The position numbers and the translations under genes are program-made. From assembly GCF_018446385.1 (NCBI RefSeq), contig NC_055999.1:78073859-78137858 (forward strand): a stretch of 64,000 bases of DNA. The letters run 5' to 3'. Position 1 is the first letter of the stretch. Each line of letters starts with the position of its first letter. The DNA is from Zingiber officinale. Lineage: Eukaryota > Streptophyta > Magnoliopsida > Zingiberales > Zingiberaceae. Shown here one piece after another: positions 34,141-46,590 of this stretch. The notes beneath the pieces were generated by a model. That model had not been told where the DNA came from and searched no databases. It saw only the letters and a list, made by a program, of their open reading frames with translations.

Positions 34141-36144
34141 TGATGTGTGTAGATTATATACATTTTTATGCATGTTTGGACGCACATCTACTTGTATTTC
34201 ATTGGCATAATGTATGTTTATTTCACCCTATTTCTTTATAATATCATGCTTTCATTATATTTTATTTGGAGATTTGCTCTTTGCTTGTTTTGATTGACAG
34301 GATGCTATTTGGAGCGAAAATGGAGCTAAAACGTACATAGGAGCAATGGGCCGTGTAGGCCACACGGTCGTGTGGCTATTAGCTTGTTTTGGCCGTGCCA
34401 AATGGCACGACCATTCTCCACCACAGCAGCAAATCAAGCCACGGCCGTGTATGCCACACGGCCGTGCCAACATCCCGTGGCCATGCAACACACGGCTGTG
34501 CCAAGTTTCCAGAGGCAAGGAAGGCCACGACCGTGTGAATCCACACGGCCGTGTGACCCACACGACCGTGTGACTCAACCTGGGAGGGAAACATGTGAGG
34601 CCGTGTGGATCCCACATGGCCGTGTGACGAAGAACACGGGTCGTGCCATGCCAAAACAGAGCTGTGTTGAATTCTGGGCAGATTGCAGACCGTTCGTAAA
34701 ACGACCATAAATTTGTGCTCCGTTAGAGTTTCGGGATGTTCTTTATACTGAAACACAGTTGACTTCAAGATCTGCAACTTTGCTTCAGGTCCAACAGAGA
34801 GGGAGACTTTTCTGTCCATGCTAAATGGCACGGCCGTGTCTCCCAACCGTGGGTTGAAATAGATCTTCGTCTAGACTGCAAACCAAACTTTGAACCACCA
34901 TAACTTTCGGCTCGGTTGGATCTAGGGCTCGATCCAAGTATCAGATTTAATATAATTTCAAGAGCTACAACTTTGGTTCAGGATGAATCATGAGAAAACC
35001 TGGTTTAGTGGGTGACAAACCTGGTTTACCGGACCCCTATTTTCCTGGTTTTCCTGGGCAGTTTGGAGGAGATATAAAAGGGTCAAGATCCTCATTCTTT
35101 AACTGATCTTGGATCTGGGACTTCATCCCTATCCTTGAGGGAAGGGTTCTCCCCTTAGGGGGAAACCCTAGAGCTTCATTCTCCTCCATCCCTTGGCGAT
35201 CCATCCATCTCCGGAGCGAGGAGGCATCCCCAAGACAACGGAATCATAGGCGAACATTTCTTCTTCCCCTTATTCTCAAATCTAGGGTTATAAGTATGCT
35301 TTTCTATATGTTTTGGGGTTGTTCTTCCTTAGCAATGGAGTAGACCTCTAGATCTAGGATATAGGAAGTATTTGTGATGTGATGGTGATGTAAAACTATG
35401 TAGATTTGCCATGTCTTCTATTCAATGACTTGTTGATGCCTTGTTCATGTTTGATGTAATGTGTGTGTGTGAATCTTGTTTATATCTTTTGCATGTTTAA
35501 TCAAATGGTTGTGTAGAATTGTTAATCCCGTAGGGGGGATACCCTAGATCGATTATCCGAGGGGCGTTCGTGACAGGAACATGCCCGTGTAAGGACGATT
35601 TAGGGTATCACCTTGAAAGGAGAAGCAAATCTCCACAAGGAAGTAGGGGATCGGGCATAATCACTATTTCTATTTCTATGTTATTGTGTGTTAGTGTGTT
35701 TCTATGTTGATTATTCGAGGGACGCACGTGACAGACAAGCCCGTGTAAGGACAACATAGGAATCATTCACATTTAGTAGCGTAGGACATGGAGTAGGAGA
35801 TCATGCCGGCTTATCCATTGCAAGGGAGAGTCGGTAATGAATCTAACTTCCTACAAGAGCATGAGCATAGAAGATAGGAACTAAGTAATCTATGTAACAT
35901 CACCTAGCATTACAAGAAAACTGAAATCCTAGAATCTATCGCCTTCCATCCTCTAGCTCAACTCCTCTCGAGATCCATTCTCTCTCTTTTCTCTTCTCTT
36001 TCTCTACTTTCTTTTCTCACCAATCTTAGGGTTGTCTAGATAATTCGTCGTGTGAAGTTAACTAGTGCTTAATCAACAGTCCCTGCGGATACGATATCTT
36101 TTATTATTACTGACGACGTAACCGTACACTTGCGATTCGTAACA
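34141..36144 (+). mobile_element. LTR 3 of the array, chimeric 3' end
   Basis: The first 1.6 kb matches LTRs 1 and 2 (palindrome block 34340-34660, TATA box 35073-35080). From about 35762 the sequence changes: the tail carries a CT-rich stretch (35980-36015) and ends ttgcgattcgtaaca instead of ttgcggaggtcaaca. Short motifs such as gatacgatatcttttattattac remain shared, so the tail is a related but different subfamily. The 3' flank is gtgag. Confidence 0.85.
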
Positions 36145-36540
36145 GTGAGCGTGGGAAAGAGAAAAGTGGGGTCTACTTGGTGCACTGGACGATGGGGAAT
36201 CGGGAGAGGAACGGTGAAGAGAAGAATCTGTGATGAAGAGGGGAAGGCTCGCGATCGGGGCAAGGGGAGAAGAGGAAATCGAGAGGAGTGGGGTTCGGGT
36301 TTATTAGTTTATTGAACTTAGGGTTAATCAATCAAACCCTAAGTTTATATTCCAATTAATTTCCACTTAAATGGTGTTCCAAACAGACTTTCTTACAGCC
36401 CACAATTGATCCCCTTAAAATACGCCAAACGGACTCCAAAAAATTCTCATAAAATTCCTAAAAATTCCTAAAAAAATCCAATAACATTATTTCTCAAATA
36501 ATCTTATTATTTAATTATTATTTGGGTGCCCTATTTTACA
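36145..36540 (-). mobile_element. Gypsy-type solo LTR, second part
   Basis: This continues the LTR begun at 22071 and ends ctattttaca at 36540, followed by the attct target duplication. It has the expected LTR text, for example aacttagggttaatcaatc and aaattcctaaaaattcct. Confidence 0.85.
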
Positions 36541-37317
36541 ATTCTTATATATGGTGGATATCAATCCACTTGAAAAAAACCTATCATCTCCCGAATTCCA
36601 AATAAGAGTATTTAAATTTAATAAATAAGTGGACTTTTATGCAAATTATTTACATAAATAAAATCATGTCTCTTATATATTCTCATTTTTTTATTTCCAG
36701 GTTAATCATTTAATTACGACTTATGTTAATCTACGTTTGATTTTGGACTCGAACAAACTGACTGGACCGAACTTCTTGGACTAGTTTCGAAATTTGAGAA
36801 TTGTTCTCAAAGTTGAAAAGCTAACTTATGTCCTTGATTAGCCTCTTCCCACCAGTCTTGATGCTGATGTAACTACGGACCAACTGTTGGTCCTTCAGAA
36901 ACATAAGGATGATTCTGTACTTTCTAGTTGCATCATGCTAGCCGCTACGACTCTTGAATTACAGAAACATCATGAGCATTTGGATGCTTATAATATTGTC
37001 TATCATCTTCATGAGCTATTTGATGAGCAAGCTAGATCCGGAAGGTTCGAGGTCTCCAAGCTTCTCTTTTGCTCAAAGATATAGGAGGGTTTGTTTGTAA
37101 TACAATACGTATTAAAAATGAATGACTACATAGAGCATTTAGCATCACTTAGTTTTATGATGGATCATGAGTTAAGTATTGATTTAATTCTACATAGTTT
37201 ATCGAAAAGTCATTCATAATTTGTGATGAACTATTGGATGAACAATTTGGAATCGTCTATCCCTAAGATGATAAATATGTTCAAGACTGTGGAGCCTTCT
37301 GTTAAGGCAAAGAAAAA
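36541..37317 (+). pseudogene. Gag relic of the plus-strand copia element
   Basis: Resumes the element interrupted at 22065. The frame at 36887-37081 reads DDSVLSSCIMLAATTLELQK, then HLDAYNIVYHLHELFDEQAR and FEVSKLLFCSK, then after a stop KMNDYIEHLASLSFMMDHEL and SSIPKMINMFKTVEPS. This is the classic order of a copia Gag (UBN2-type domain). Stops and frame changes show it is dead. It ends near 37317, where minus-strand Tat-like sequence begins; no protease or pol follows. Confidence 0.8.
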
Positions 37318-38762
37318 ATGATTGATGATGGAGAAGGATCATCTGGAGCAATAGAGGTAGTACTCGGGCCAGGAGATATAGAGAGGATGGGATCTGGAGA
37401 ACAGACTAGTAAAGAAGTGTCCTCTCGGGGTTGATCGAGAGTATGAGTTAATAAGGTAGGATAAAGGATAGCCAAGGTTTGCTCGGGAGATTGTCCTCGT
37501 ATATCTTCTTGAGCGGGAACTGATTGAGTAGGGATGATTTGGCTCATAGGAGAAGAGGCAAGGGTTAATTTGCGCTTCTTGCGTTGTCTCTTGGGAGAAG
37601 ATGTCTTCTCTGGAGAAGAGCTCACAGGGGTTAGAGAAGGTCTCGAAGGTAACTCTCCAGATACCCTAGTTATGCTCGTCTTGACCCCGCGATCTTCAGA
37701 GGCCTCATCATAAGGAGGGGTACTGGTAAGCCCTGCTCGGCCAATAATTCTTGTTCCTTGGCACATAGCTCCGCCTTTTTCACATCGATTGATTCATCAA
37801 TTAGGGACAAGAGAATAACATCCACTGCATAAAACAAAAAACACCTTAGTTAGAGATAGTGTAAATATTGAAATCACCAAAACTTACCAAAGGGACATGG
37901 TAGTCTCTTTTGAATGGGGCTTAAATAAAAAAAAATTAAGAAGCCCTCCTATAACCATTTATGAATTTTAAAATATTGATGGCTCAGTTTGGGGAGATAA
38001 GTAACAAAGATAGAATCCTTTTTCAATTTTGTAGGATCAGAAAGAGGAGGAAAGGAAGATTGCCAAGTAGTAGGCCAAGTGATGGGATCATGTATTTCTA
38101 TGAAGAAGAAATGAGATTTGCAACCCTTATTCGAGGACGACATGTCCTCGAAGAAGACTGCTTTCGGTCGGGACTGGAAGAGGAAACCTCAAATTCTAAT
38201 TTTTAGATAGGCAAAAAGATAAAGATTACAGGGAGTAAGAAGGATTCCGAACAGGCGGAATAACATGAACATCCCACACATATAACAGAATGCATTCGGT
38301 ACAAATTATTGTAGTGGGATGTGGAAATACTGATTTACTGCTGATAAGAAAGGGTAAATGGGAAAATAAAGATCGACCACTAATTGGTCCGAAAAGAAGT
38401 AATATGCTTATCAGAAGGAAGGTGAGGACGATCAGTTGAAGAAGGAAGACGAATGTGGTAATTACGGGGGATTTCATATTGGGAACAGAGATAAGCTCGA
38501 TCAAAGGCATCAAAGCTTGAGGAAGTAGAAGTACACCATGGGACAAAAGACTACTGGGACATGGTAGAACAAATCCTAGACAGAAAGTGAATAACTTACT
38601 GGGGTGTCTGAGATTCAAACAAGAAGGAATGCAAAGCAAGGAAGATCGTTGGAAAAAATAGATGAAGGAAGGTAGGTCGTCGAAGAAAATGAACTCAAAA
38701 GGAGGAAGGATGAAGGACAACGAACTCACAGTGCCTAGGGTTTTATAAAAAGGGGAGTTCAA
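37318..38762 (-). pseudogene. Tat-like gypsy N-terminal ORF relic (gag-like, putative gypsy-type domain)
   Basis: Minus-strand frames, broken by shifts, run from 38762 down. Near 38350-38220 they read YPFLSAVNQYFHIPLQ, then FVPNAFCYM and LFRLFGILLTPC. Around 38145-37950 they read SSNKGCKSHFFFIEIHDPIT and WPTTWQSSFPP. This order resembles the plant 'putative gypsy type transposon' domain found in Tat/Ogre-type elements. It is followed by a Ser/Pro-rich, basic linker (37766-37302, SSPKRQRKKRKLTLASSP). At least two frame changes and a stop are needed, so it is a pseudogene. The longest open frame (38762-38226) is partly in the wrong frame and is not a real hydrophobic protein. Confidence 0.6.
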
Positions 38763-39379
38763 TTGCCACTGTTAGATTGAAACGACATGATTAAGGAGGG
38801 TCATTGATTTGTAAAGGGAGGCATGCTTGACGTGCTGTTGCATCATAAGAAGTGGGGAATGTTAGAAGACATCACAGAAAATGAGTAGTGGTGTCACGTG
38901 GCACTCACCTATAAATAGGCATTTATGATGGACAGGACGAGCGACACATTTTTGAAAACAAAATACCTTTTTACAGGTCCTTGGTACTCCCTCCTTTTTA
39001 AAGGGTCAATTATCAGAGAGTGATCCTTGAAAAAATCACCAAGTGTCTTTGGTATGAGTGAGAGTACCAATTACTGGATGATCCTAGTGAGAGGGCAAAC
39101 GTACAAAAAAATATAACTCGAGTTCAGTCAGTCATTTACATCTCCTTTTACTAGACTTGAAGGGGAGGTTAGTAAAAAAGGTTATAACGAGCGAATTTCA
39201 AAGATGACGTGGGGGACAAAGCTAAGGTAAAGTGAAGGTTGAGGTTAGAATAGGGGAGTGCCTCCCAGATGACTTTGTTGATCACCCCGCATTAAAACTC
39301 TAGGGTCGTACCCAAGTGTCTACCAAGTAGGACGCTCGAATAAAGTTGATCGGATGAAAAGTCAGTCAAATATAAGAAC
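38763..39379 (-). mobile_element. Leader/LTR region of the Tat-like relic
   Basis: No frame is recognised. By position it is the untranslated leader or 5' LTR of the minus-strand element. It flows into the 108-bp tandem repeat. Confidence 0.4.
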
Positions 39380-40030
39380 TCTAGTATTTTATTCTAAAAG
39401 TTAGGAGATAATGTGCATGATTAGTCAAATAGTCGACCGAGTGTAAGGGAGCCTGACCAAGCTCTAAACACATAGGCCTAATAAAAACTCTTAGCATAAG
39501 ATTGATCAGACGAATGCCTATTGAATATAAGGTTGTCTGTGTACGCCTGGCCAGGTAAAGGTCGAGCAAGCCTAAAGACACATGGCCCTGTAAAAGTCTT
39601 AGTATAAGATCAACTTAATGAAGGCCGATCGAATATAAAGTTGTCTATGTACACTCAGCCGGGAAAAAACCGAGTGGGCCTAAAGACACTTGGCCCTATA
39701 AAAGTCTTAGTATAAGATCAGTCGGATGAATGCCGATCGAACATAAGGCTGTCTGTGTATGTTTAGCTGAAAAACGACCAGGCAGGCTTAAAGACACTTG
39801 GCCCTATAAAAGTCTTAGCATAAGATCGGTCGGATGAATGTCGATAGAACATAAGGCTGTTTATGTACACCCCAACCTAAAAAAGACTAGGCGGGCTTAA
39901 AGACACTTGGTATTATAAAGTTCTTAATATAAGATTGGTCTAATAGAAGGCGGTCGAGCATAAGGATATCTGCGTACGCTTGGTGGGGCACAAACTGAAC
40001 GAGCTTAAAGACACTTATACTTAGGAAACT
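39380..40030. repeat. Tandem repeat, about 108-bp unit, five to six copies
   Basis: Units contain aaagtcttagtataagatc, a gatcgaacataaggctgtc-like segment and gcttaaagacacttggccc. The agtcttag word recurs at about 39594, 39703, 39811 and (changed) 39920. Outer units are more diverged. It lies in the probable LTR of the Tat-like relic. Confidence 0.85.
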
Positions 40031-40089
40031 CTACATATCCACCCAATCAAGCATAGGTCTACCAAGTTTAAGTTACTTAATGTCACATT

Positions 40090-42524
40090 TGTTGGTTAGT
40101 CCTAGGAAAATATACCGGTTCCACTGTATAAAATTTTTTGTACAAGTGTCGAACCTTTCCTTAAATAACCTATTGTGTTCTTTAGAAGTTAAATTAGGAA
40201 TCGCAGATGGAACTTAACATCATTGATTCCAAATTTAACTTATCTGTTCTTAATGGTTTAGATTTGAACGCAAGCGGAACTTAACACTATTGATTCAAAT
40301 CCACCTATGTTATTAATTCTATTAAATATTAATTTCCAAAATTGGCTTCCAGGACTGCATGGCAATGCACATGGCCTTCTTGGATATGGGAGCAACCACC
40401 ACCGCCTAGTTAAAGCCTTTTAAGGAAAGCTAATATTTAATTTCCTTAAATAACTCTAGGTTAACCAAAAGGAGCAATCGAATCACAAATTCGAAAAAGA
40501 AGAAAACACAAACTCGAAAAATAAATTCGATAAACTAGATCTAATTGTCTCTTGTATTTAGAATTCATACAAAGAAAATAACTAGTATGATGCGGAAGAA
40601 AACTACTAGTTATACCTTCTCTTTGTAAGCTAATGACCTCGAGATCTTCTGTCGTATTCCTCGCCTCGCCTTGGACGTCATGTGGGTGACAATCCTCCAA
40701 GATGAACACCACCCAAAGGCTTCTTCCTCTTCTTCTAAAATCCAGCCACCACCACCACCAAAGAGAAGAGAGCAAAGGGAAAGGAGAAGGAGAAGGGGTC
40801 GGCCACACCAAGATCTCCAAGCAAGAGAATAAGAGTTGTGTCTCATGAAGTCCCCCTCACCCCTTCTTTTATATTACTTGCCCAAGGCAAATAAGGAAAA
40901 ACTTTTTACAAAAAATAAAATCAATCTCTAGTTTTTCCTCTTCCCTTTTTATTTTTCCTTTTCTTTCCTCTTGATTGAATCAATCACCAATTTTGATTTT
41001 GTGATGATTTTATTATTTTTAATATGGTTGGCCCCTTGCTTGGGCACCAAGCAAGGTGGCCGGCCACCTCATCAAGAGAAAAAGGAAATATATTTTTTCT
41101 AAAATTTTACAAGAAAAACTCTTATAAAATTTTACAAGCTCTCTTTCCTAAAGTAGGAGTTAAAAAAAGGAAAGTTCTAAAAATTAAAACCATGTTTTAA
41201 AATTTAAAACTTCTCTTATAAAATTTCCTTTTTTAACATGATGATAGAAAATTTTAATTTTAAAACTTATCTCCCTTTTTTTCTTAAACCATGAGGATGG
41301 TTAAAAAAAGAAATTTTTAAAACTTTTAAAACTCTCTATTAAAGAATGTGGCCAAATTCAAATAAGGAAAGTTTTTTAAAATTAAAATCTCTCTTTTAAA
41401 ACTTATAGTTTTCTACAAAGAGAAGATTTTAAAAATTCAAAACAACCCTCCTATTTGAATTAATCTTGGTCGGCCCCTACAAGCTTGGTCACCAAGCAAT
41501 AGGGTCAGCCCCTATAAAGAGGATGTGGCCGACCCTTGCTTGGTCACCAAGCATTGGACCGACCCACTTCTTGGACACCAATAAGAGCCTTACATTTGGA
41601 TGGACTTGAGGCTATAATGAGGCTACGACAGGGACCTAGAGGAGAAATTAGTTTTGGCTTTCCGATGAACTTGAGTATCCCATGCTCGCCCCGAACACAC
41701 AACTCAAGTTCATCGATAATAACTCATTCCATTAAAGAGTTATTATCGCACTACCGCACCAATCCCAAATTACATTATATGCTCCTTCTTATCATGAGTG
41801 TATTAGTCTCCCTGTGTTTAAGATTACGAATGTCCACTAATTAAGTAAGTTACTGAAAACTCACTTAATTAATATCTAGCTCCAAGAGTAGTACCACTCA
41901 ACTTCATTGTCATGTCGGACTAAGTCCACCTGCAGGATTTAACATGACAATCCTTATGAGCTCCTTTTGGGGACATTCTCAACCTAGATAAGTAGGACAC
42001 AAATTCCTTCTATAATCAATAACACACACTATAAGTAATATCATTTCTCAACTTATCGGACATATTGATTTATCGAGCTAAACCTCACCCTTTGATAACT
42101 CAAAGAAATAAATATTAAATATATGTGCTTGTTATTATATTAGGATTAAGAGCACACACTTCCATAATAACTAAGGTCTAGTTCTTTTATTAAGTCAGTA
42201 AAAAAAGAACTTACCTAAATGGTCATACTCAATACACTTAGAGTGTATCAGTGTAATTTATTAATCATGATAAACTAATACTTAATTACACTACGACTAT
42301 TCCGATGGTTTGTTCCTTTCCATCTTAGTCGTGAGCAACTGTTTATAATTTATAAAGAACCGATAACATGATCTTCCGAGTGTGACACCACACTCCATGT
42401 TATCTACTATATAAATTAATTGAACAATTACATTTAACAAATAAATACAGATATTGACCAATGTGATTCTTTTATTTCAAAATAAATATTTACAAAAGCT
42501 AGGCTTTTAGTATACACTCCAACA
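40090..42524 (+). mobile_element. Solo LTR of the 2.4-2.6 kb family (copy 2)
   Basis: It runs from TGTTGG to CCAACA and is flanked by a perfect 5-bp duplication, acatt at 40085-40089 and 42525-42529. It is colinear with copy 1 at 984-3543, including ttcgccccgaacac and the gtgacaccacac block; the TATA region is degenerate here. There is no internal domain. The intact duplication implies LTR-LTR recombination within one insertion. Confidence 0.92.
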
Positions 42525-42529
42525 ACATT

Positions 42530-43139
42530 ATCCCTAAAATAAAGCTCTAACATACATAATTTATCATATGACTTCTTGAATGAAGCTTTGAAATACTATG
42601 GGTACTATATTAATCTTTGAACATATCTTTACAATACTTAACATATGATATAGTAGATTGATATAACGGCAAGTAATATGGTCGGGCTTATGGAACGGCT
42701 GAGATACTATGACAAAATACAATGACAAGCAACACGGTCAGCCTTGCAGATTGACTGAGATATATTTATCAAACAAACAGCCAATAACCTTTTAACATCC
42801 TGGCATAATTATCGGAGAATATTCCTTTGGAAGCTCCTCTGGAGTCTATCTGATTTCCCATCAATCATTCATCTATAGCAACATCTTCCTCCAATGACTT
42901 CATAAAAGGTTTAACTTATAAACGACAAAAAAGTTACATTTATGGGTACAAAAAAGATTTCTCAGAAGCTCTTCAAGGAACTACCTAACAAACTCTGGCG
43001 CATGAAGCCACCTCATGGTCATGGAGATCGTGAGAGGTGGTATAAAAATGGGAGTCCTCTCTGTTGGCGAGGGACGTAATTTTCACATTTGAGACCTTCA
43101 TTCGCACAACCACTACTGTTCTCCTTCCCAGTGGAAAAC
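42530..43139. other. Unassigned DNA, probably rest of the Tat-like relic's LTR
   Basis: No frame is recognised. Two related stretches near 42670 (ggcaagtaatatggtcgggctt) and 42730 (gacaagcaacacggtcagcctt) suggest a short degenerate repeat. Confidence 0.4.
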
Positions 43140-44168
43140 TGACTAGGGAGGCTAAGGGAGGCTTTAGCCTCCCCCAGCCTGGTTGTTGTCCACTGGACAT
43201 TGTCGGACGGTAAGAAATTTTTCGAGCGACGTAAGAGGATAAGGAGGCTTCAACCTCCCCCACTTGGACGCCGCCCACAACACTTGCCACTTGCTGCCAG
43301 TGTCGGTGCAAGCCCTGTGGAAGTGTAGCGCACTAGCAGTGAGTCGCAGCACTGGTGCCATTGTGCATAGTGTGCGGTGTACCTGTGTGGTTGTGCGGTG
43401 GTGTGGTGCAGGTGTAGTCAGCGGTGCCAGAGATAGAGCGTCTTTTTCCTTTTCTTAGCATTTTAATTAAAGTAAGTGGGGCACAACTGCCCAAGTCAAA
43501 CAAATTAAATAATAAAAAATTAAATTAAAACATTAAACATAGAAATAGACTACAATGCCTTTTATTTTCTTTGGCATTTGTTGCTTCGCAAAACGGTGGG
43601 AAGTTGGCAACCCTAATCTCTCCAACTCTCCCACAGTCCCACTCCAACTCTCCAAGGCTCTAGAGTCTAGAGTCTAGCCGCCAAGCCTCCAACCAAGTCT
43701 CCAAGTGCGGTAGTTGGTGCAGCGACGGTCTAGCTCGCAGACAGCCAAGCGGCAGACGATGGCATGGGCCGCACGGCAGTACTCTAGAGTCTAGTCTAGT
43801 AGACTAGTTTCCATTCTCCAACCGAGTCTCAAAGGCTCCAACTCCAAGCTCCAACACCATTTCTTCATAAGGTTAGAACTTAGATTTGTTGTGTTTTAAA
43901 CATTTTTATTATTTGATTTTTTTTTGGGAAATGTACAGAATACATTTGTAGTTTACTTTTCTATTAGATTGATAGTTTTCCATTATTATTTTATTTTTTT
44001 GTAAAATGTACAGAATTACATTTGTAGTTTAATTTTTCATTAGTTTTCTATTAGATTGCCAGATTGGTAGTGGTAGTTTATTAAAGTTTTAGTTCAACAT
44101 ATATTTTTTCATTAAATTTTTAGTTTTTCATTACATAATTTATTTTTAGTTATTTATTTGTGTAGGAT
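43140..44168 (+). other. 5' region of the hAT gene: leader and probable intron
   Basis: No protein is encoded. 43610-43870 is CT-rich like a plant 5' UTR. A plausible intron runs from 43871 (cataag|gttaga) to 44165 (gtgtag|gatatg), three bases before the transposase ATG. The ggaggctaagggaggctttagcctccc stretch near 43150 is a small inverted repeat. No convincing terminal inverted repeat was found. Confidence 0.4.
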
Positions 44169-44955
44169 ATGGAGAGATTTTTTAAATGAACTTGTAGTTC
44201 CGGCTCTGGCTACTCTAATGAGTCGAATGTTATTGAACAAGTGGAAAATCAATCCTGTATAGAATTAAATTTGAATAATATAGTTAGTGATCCAAGATTA
44301 CGAAAACCAATTGAAGAATTTGATATTGTTATTCGAGATCAAGCTTAAAGAAAGTATGCGCTCCGAGGGCCTTGTCAACCAAATGATCATGTGTATCCGA
44401 AAATAACTTTTGATAATCAAAAAAGAAGTTTTCAAGGAACTTGGTATAAAAAATATACATGGCTACAGTATAGCATATCAAAAGATACTGTATTTTATTT
44501 TTGATGTCATCTTTTCAAACCGTTAAATAAAGAAAATGTAGATAATGCCTTTATAAAAGATGGATACAACAATTGGAAAAGGGCATTAGAAAGATTCAAT
44601 CGGCATATGGGGAATGTGAATAGTTGTCACAATGAAGTTAGAATACAATTTCAACCTTTTCAAGATCAAAGGCATAGTGTGGGAAATATTTTACGAGTAC
44701 ATAGTCGCAAGATAGAAATTGATTATCGCACCCGTTTAACGACAATCTTGGATGTGACACACTTTCTATTGAAGTAAGGTTTGCCTTTTCGAGAATACGA
44801 TGAGTCAACTAGTTCTTCAAATAGAGATAATTTTCTTGGGTTGCCTGAGTGGTATAGTCAACGAAATTAAGAGGTTGCTAAAGTTATAAAAAAAATGCTC
44901 CTGCAAACAATCAATTGACTTCCCCAAACATTTAAAATGATTTAATACATGCTTG
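44169..44955 (+). pseudogene. hAT-family (DUF4371-type) transposase, N-terminal part
   Basis: Starts MERFFK and hits a stop at 44187. In-frame text then reads LRKPIEEFDIVIRDQA, LRGPCQPNDHVYPKITFDN, FQGTWYKKYTWLQYSISKDT and DGYNNWKRALERFNRHMG. This is the TTF-type zinc-finger/N-terminal region of plant MYM-type hAT proteins; the usual Cys pattern is partly lost. Several stops sit where family members have Arg, Gln or another sense codon, consistent with C-to-T decay (stops at 44187, near 44347, 44502, 44775, 44868). It is cut at 44955 by a copia element and continues at 53198 in the same protein (LIHA, then CALEITLAI). Confidence 0.85.
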
Positions 44956-45290
44956 TGTTGATTATTCTAAATACATGAAAGATGACAAATTAAATCAGTA
45001 AAAATTTACAGCGATCTCCCGTAGATCCGCAATCGACAATGGCGAAACTCGCTGTCGGAAGAGCGATCACGGGTTCGAAAAGCTCTTCGCAATTCCACGA
45101 ACCAAATCCAACCGCCTCAGATAATCTCCTTCCTCTCTATGCGTTGCACACTCGCAATTTCGCACACCTGATGATCCTTGGATGCATTATTTATAAAGGG
45201 AAATGACCTAGGGTTATGATGGTCTTTTCCATCAAGAGTAGTGGGGAACATGGGCATGTTCCCACATCCCCACTTTCTCCATTTCCTACA
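44956..45290 (-). mobile_element. 3' LTR (335 bp) of the complete copia element
   Basis: TGTTGA to CCTACA. It is paired with 52863-53197, the same length. By eye about 33 of 335 positions differ, mostly transitions. On the minus strand it follows a purine-rich gacgagtgagaga tract (45291-45303). Confidence 0.93.
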
Positions 45291-46590
45291 TCTCTCACTC
45301 GTCCAAGGTAAGTCACTAAGACTAGTTCATTCAGGTAAATCACAAAGACTTAATAAGTCACATAGACTCATTCAGGTAAGTCACAAAGACTTAATAAGTC
45401 ACATAAACTATTTGAGAGTTTGGTCACATAGACCATATTAGAACGTCCAATCCATACTTAGAAAAAATGGTTCGTGCGACAGCAAGCACACTGAGCGATA
45501 GTTGCTAAGAAGATTGTTACACCTTTACTTAGCCGTTCTTTGAGCAATCAATGCTAATAAAGTTGTTACACTTTACTTAGCTGCTCAAATAAATTAGAGA
45601 CATACTCTTCATGGCACATAGCCTCTTTCCTGGTGGCACATAGCCTTTATCCAGGATCCATCCAATCTTCAAGTGGTACACAACCATTATCTTGAAGATA
45701 TCCATGTCTTGTTATTTACCCAGATTAAATAATTTTCATTTACATCAATATGAACATCTCTAATCCCTTATAATGACCATTATGTCAAGAGCATGTTCCA
45801 TATCCAATATTCACATTCATTTCTATACATAACAGAAATGGGTCGACCAGTGAATAACATCAAAGATGTAAATATATTTAATCTTCCTTTTTAGCTAGAA
45901 TCTATTCATTTTAATCAGTCACTTTCCTAGTTATACTCCATAGACTGAATCATCCATAACCATAGGATATACGCTAAAGTAGCAGACACTGATTAAAACT
46001 TCAAGTAAATAGCTAAATAGTCACTAAGGAAAAAAACTGAGATTAACATATAATCTCAAAGGTCTCACATAGTAGAGAAACAGAGATTCATTCTCCTACT
46101 ACCTTTATTGTCGCAATATCACATGTGGTATGAATCACATGCTACGATGTTATTCTCTTTACTAAAAAGAGTGCATGTTGTCTTCGAATTTAATATCGTA
46201 CAGATTTTGATTTAGACATACCTAATGTCTAATCCTGAATTCAACATATGAATTCTAATATGACCTTCAACAAGTTCAGTAAATGGTGGGCTCATTTACT
46301 TCGATCATTATTAACACATAAATGATCTCATCTTGACACAATTATCAAGGCGACCTCAACTTATGGATCTGTATCTAATTTCAGCTACATAAGTTGTTCT
46401 ATAAATAACGGTCTTACCCCTATTTGTACTTAACAAACAGAGATGATTGTCCATGTGAGTGGACCAATCTCCACCTGCCAACATGCTCACCAAGATTTCA
46501 TATGAATGTAACAAATACAACATATACACTGAATAAATTATGGCAAATGACACAATCATAACACAAAGTCTGATTGTTATTTCAATATTG
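45291..46590 (-). other. 3' untranslated region of the copia element
   Basis: No frame is recognised. A 42-bp direct duplication (tcattcaggtaaatcacaaag and its copy) lies at about 45328-45408. The minus-strand ORF 46559-46356 has no recognisable content. Confidence 0.6.

Noticed and set aside
38226-38762. 178-residue hydrophobic minus-strand frame
   Set aside because: Conserved Tat-like motifs sit in neighbouring frames, so most of this frame is a shadow of a decayed gene.
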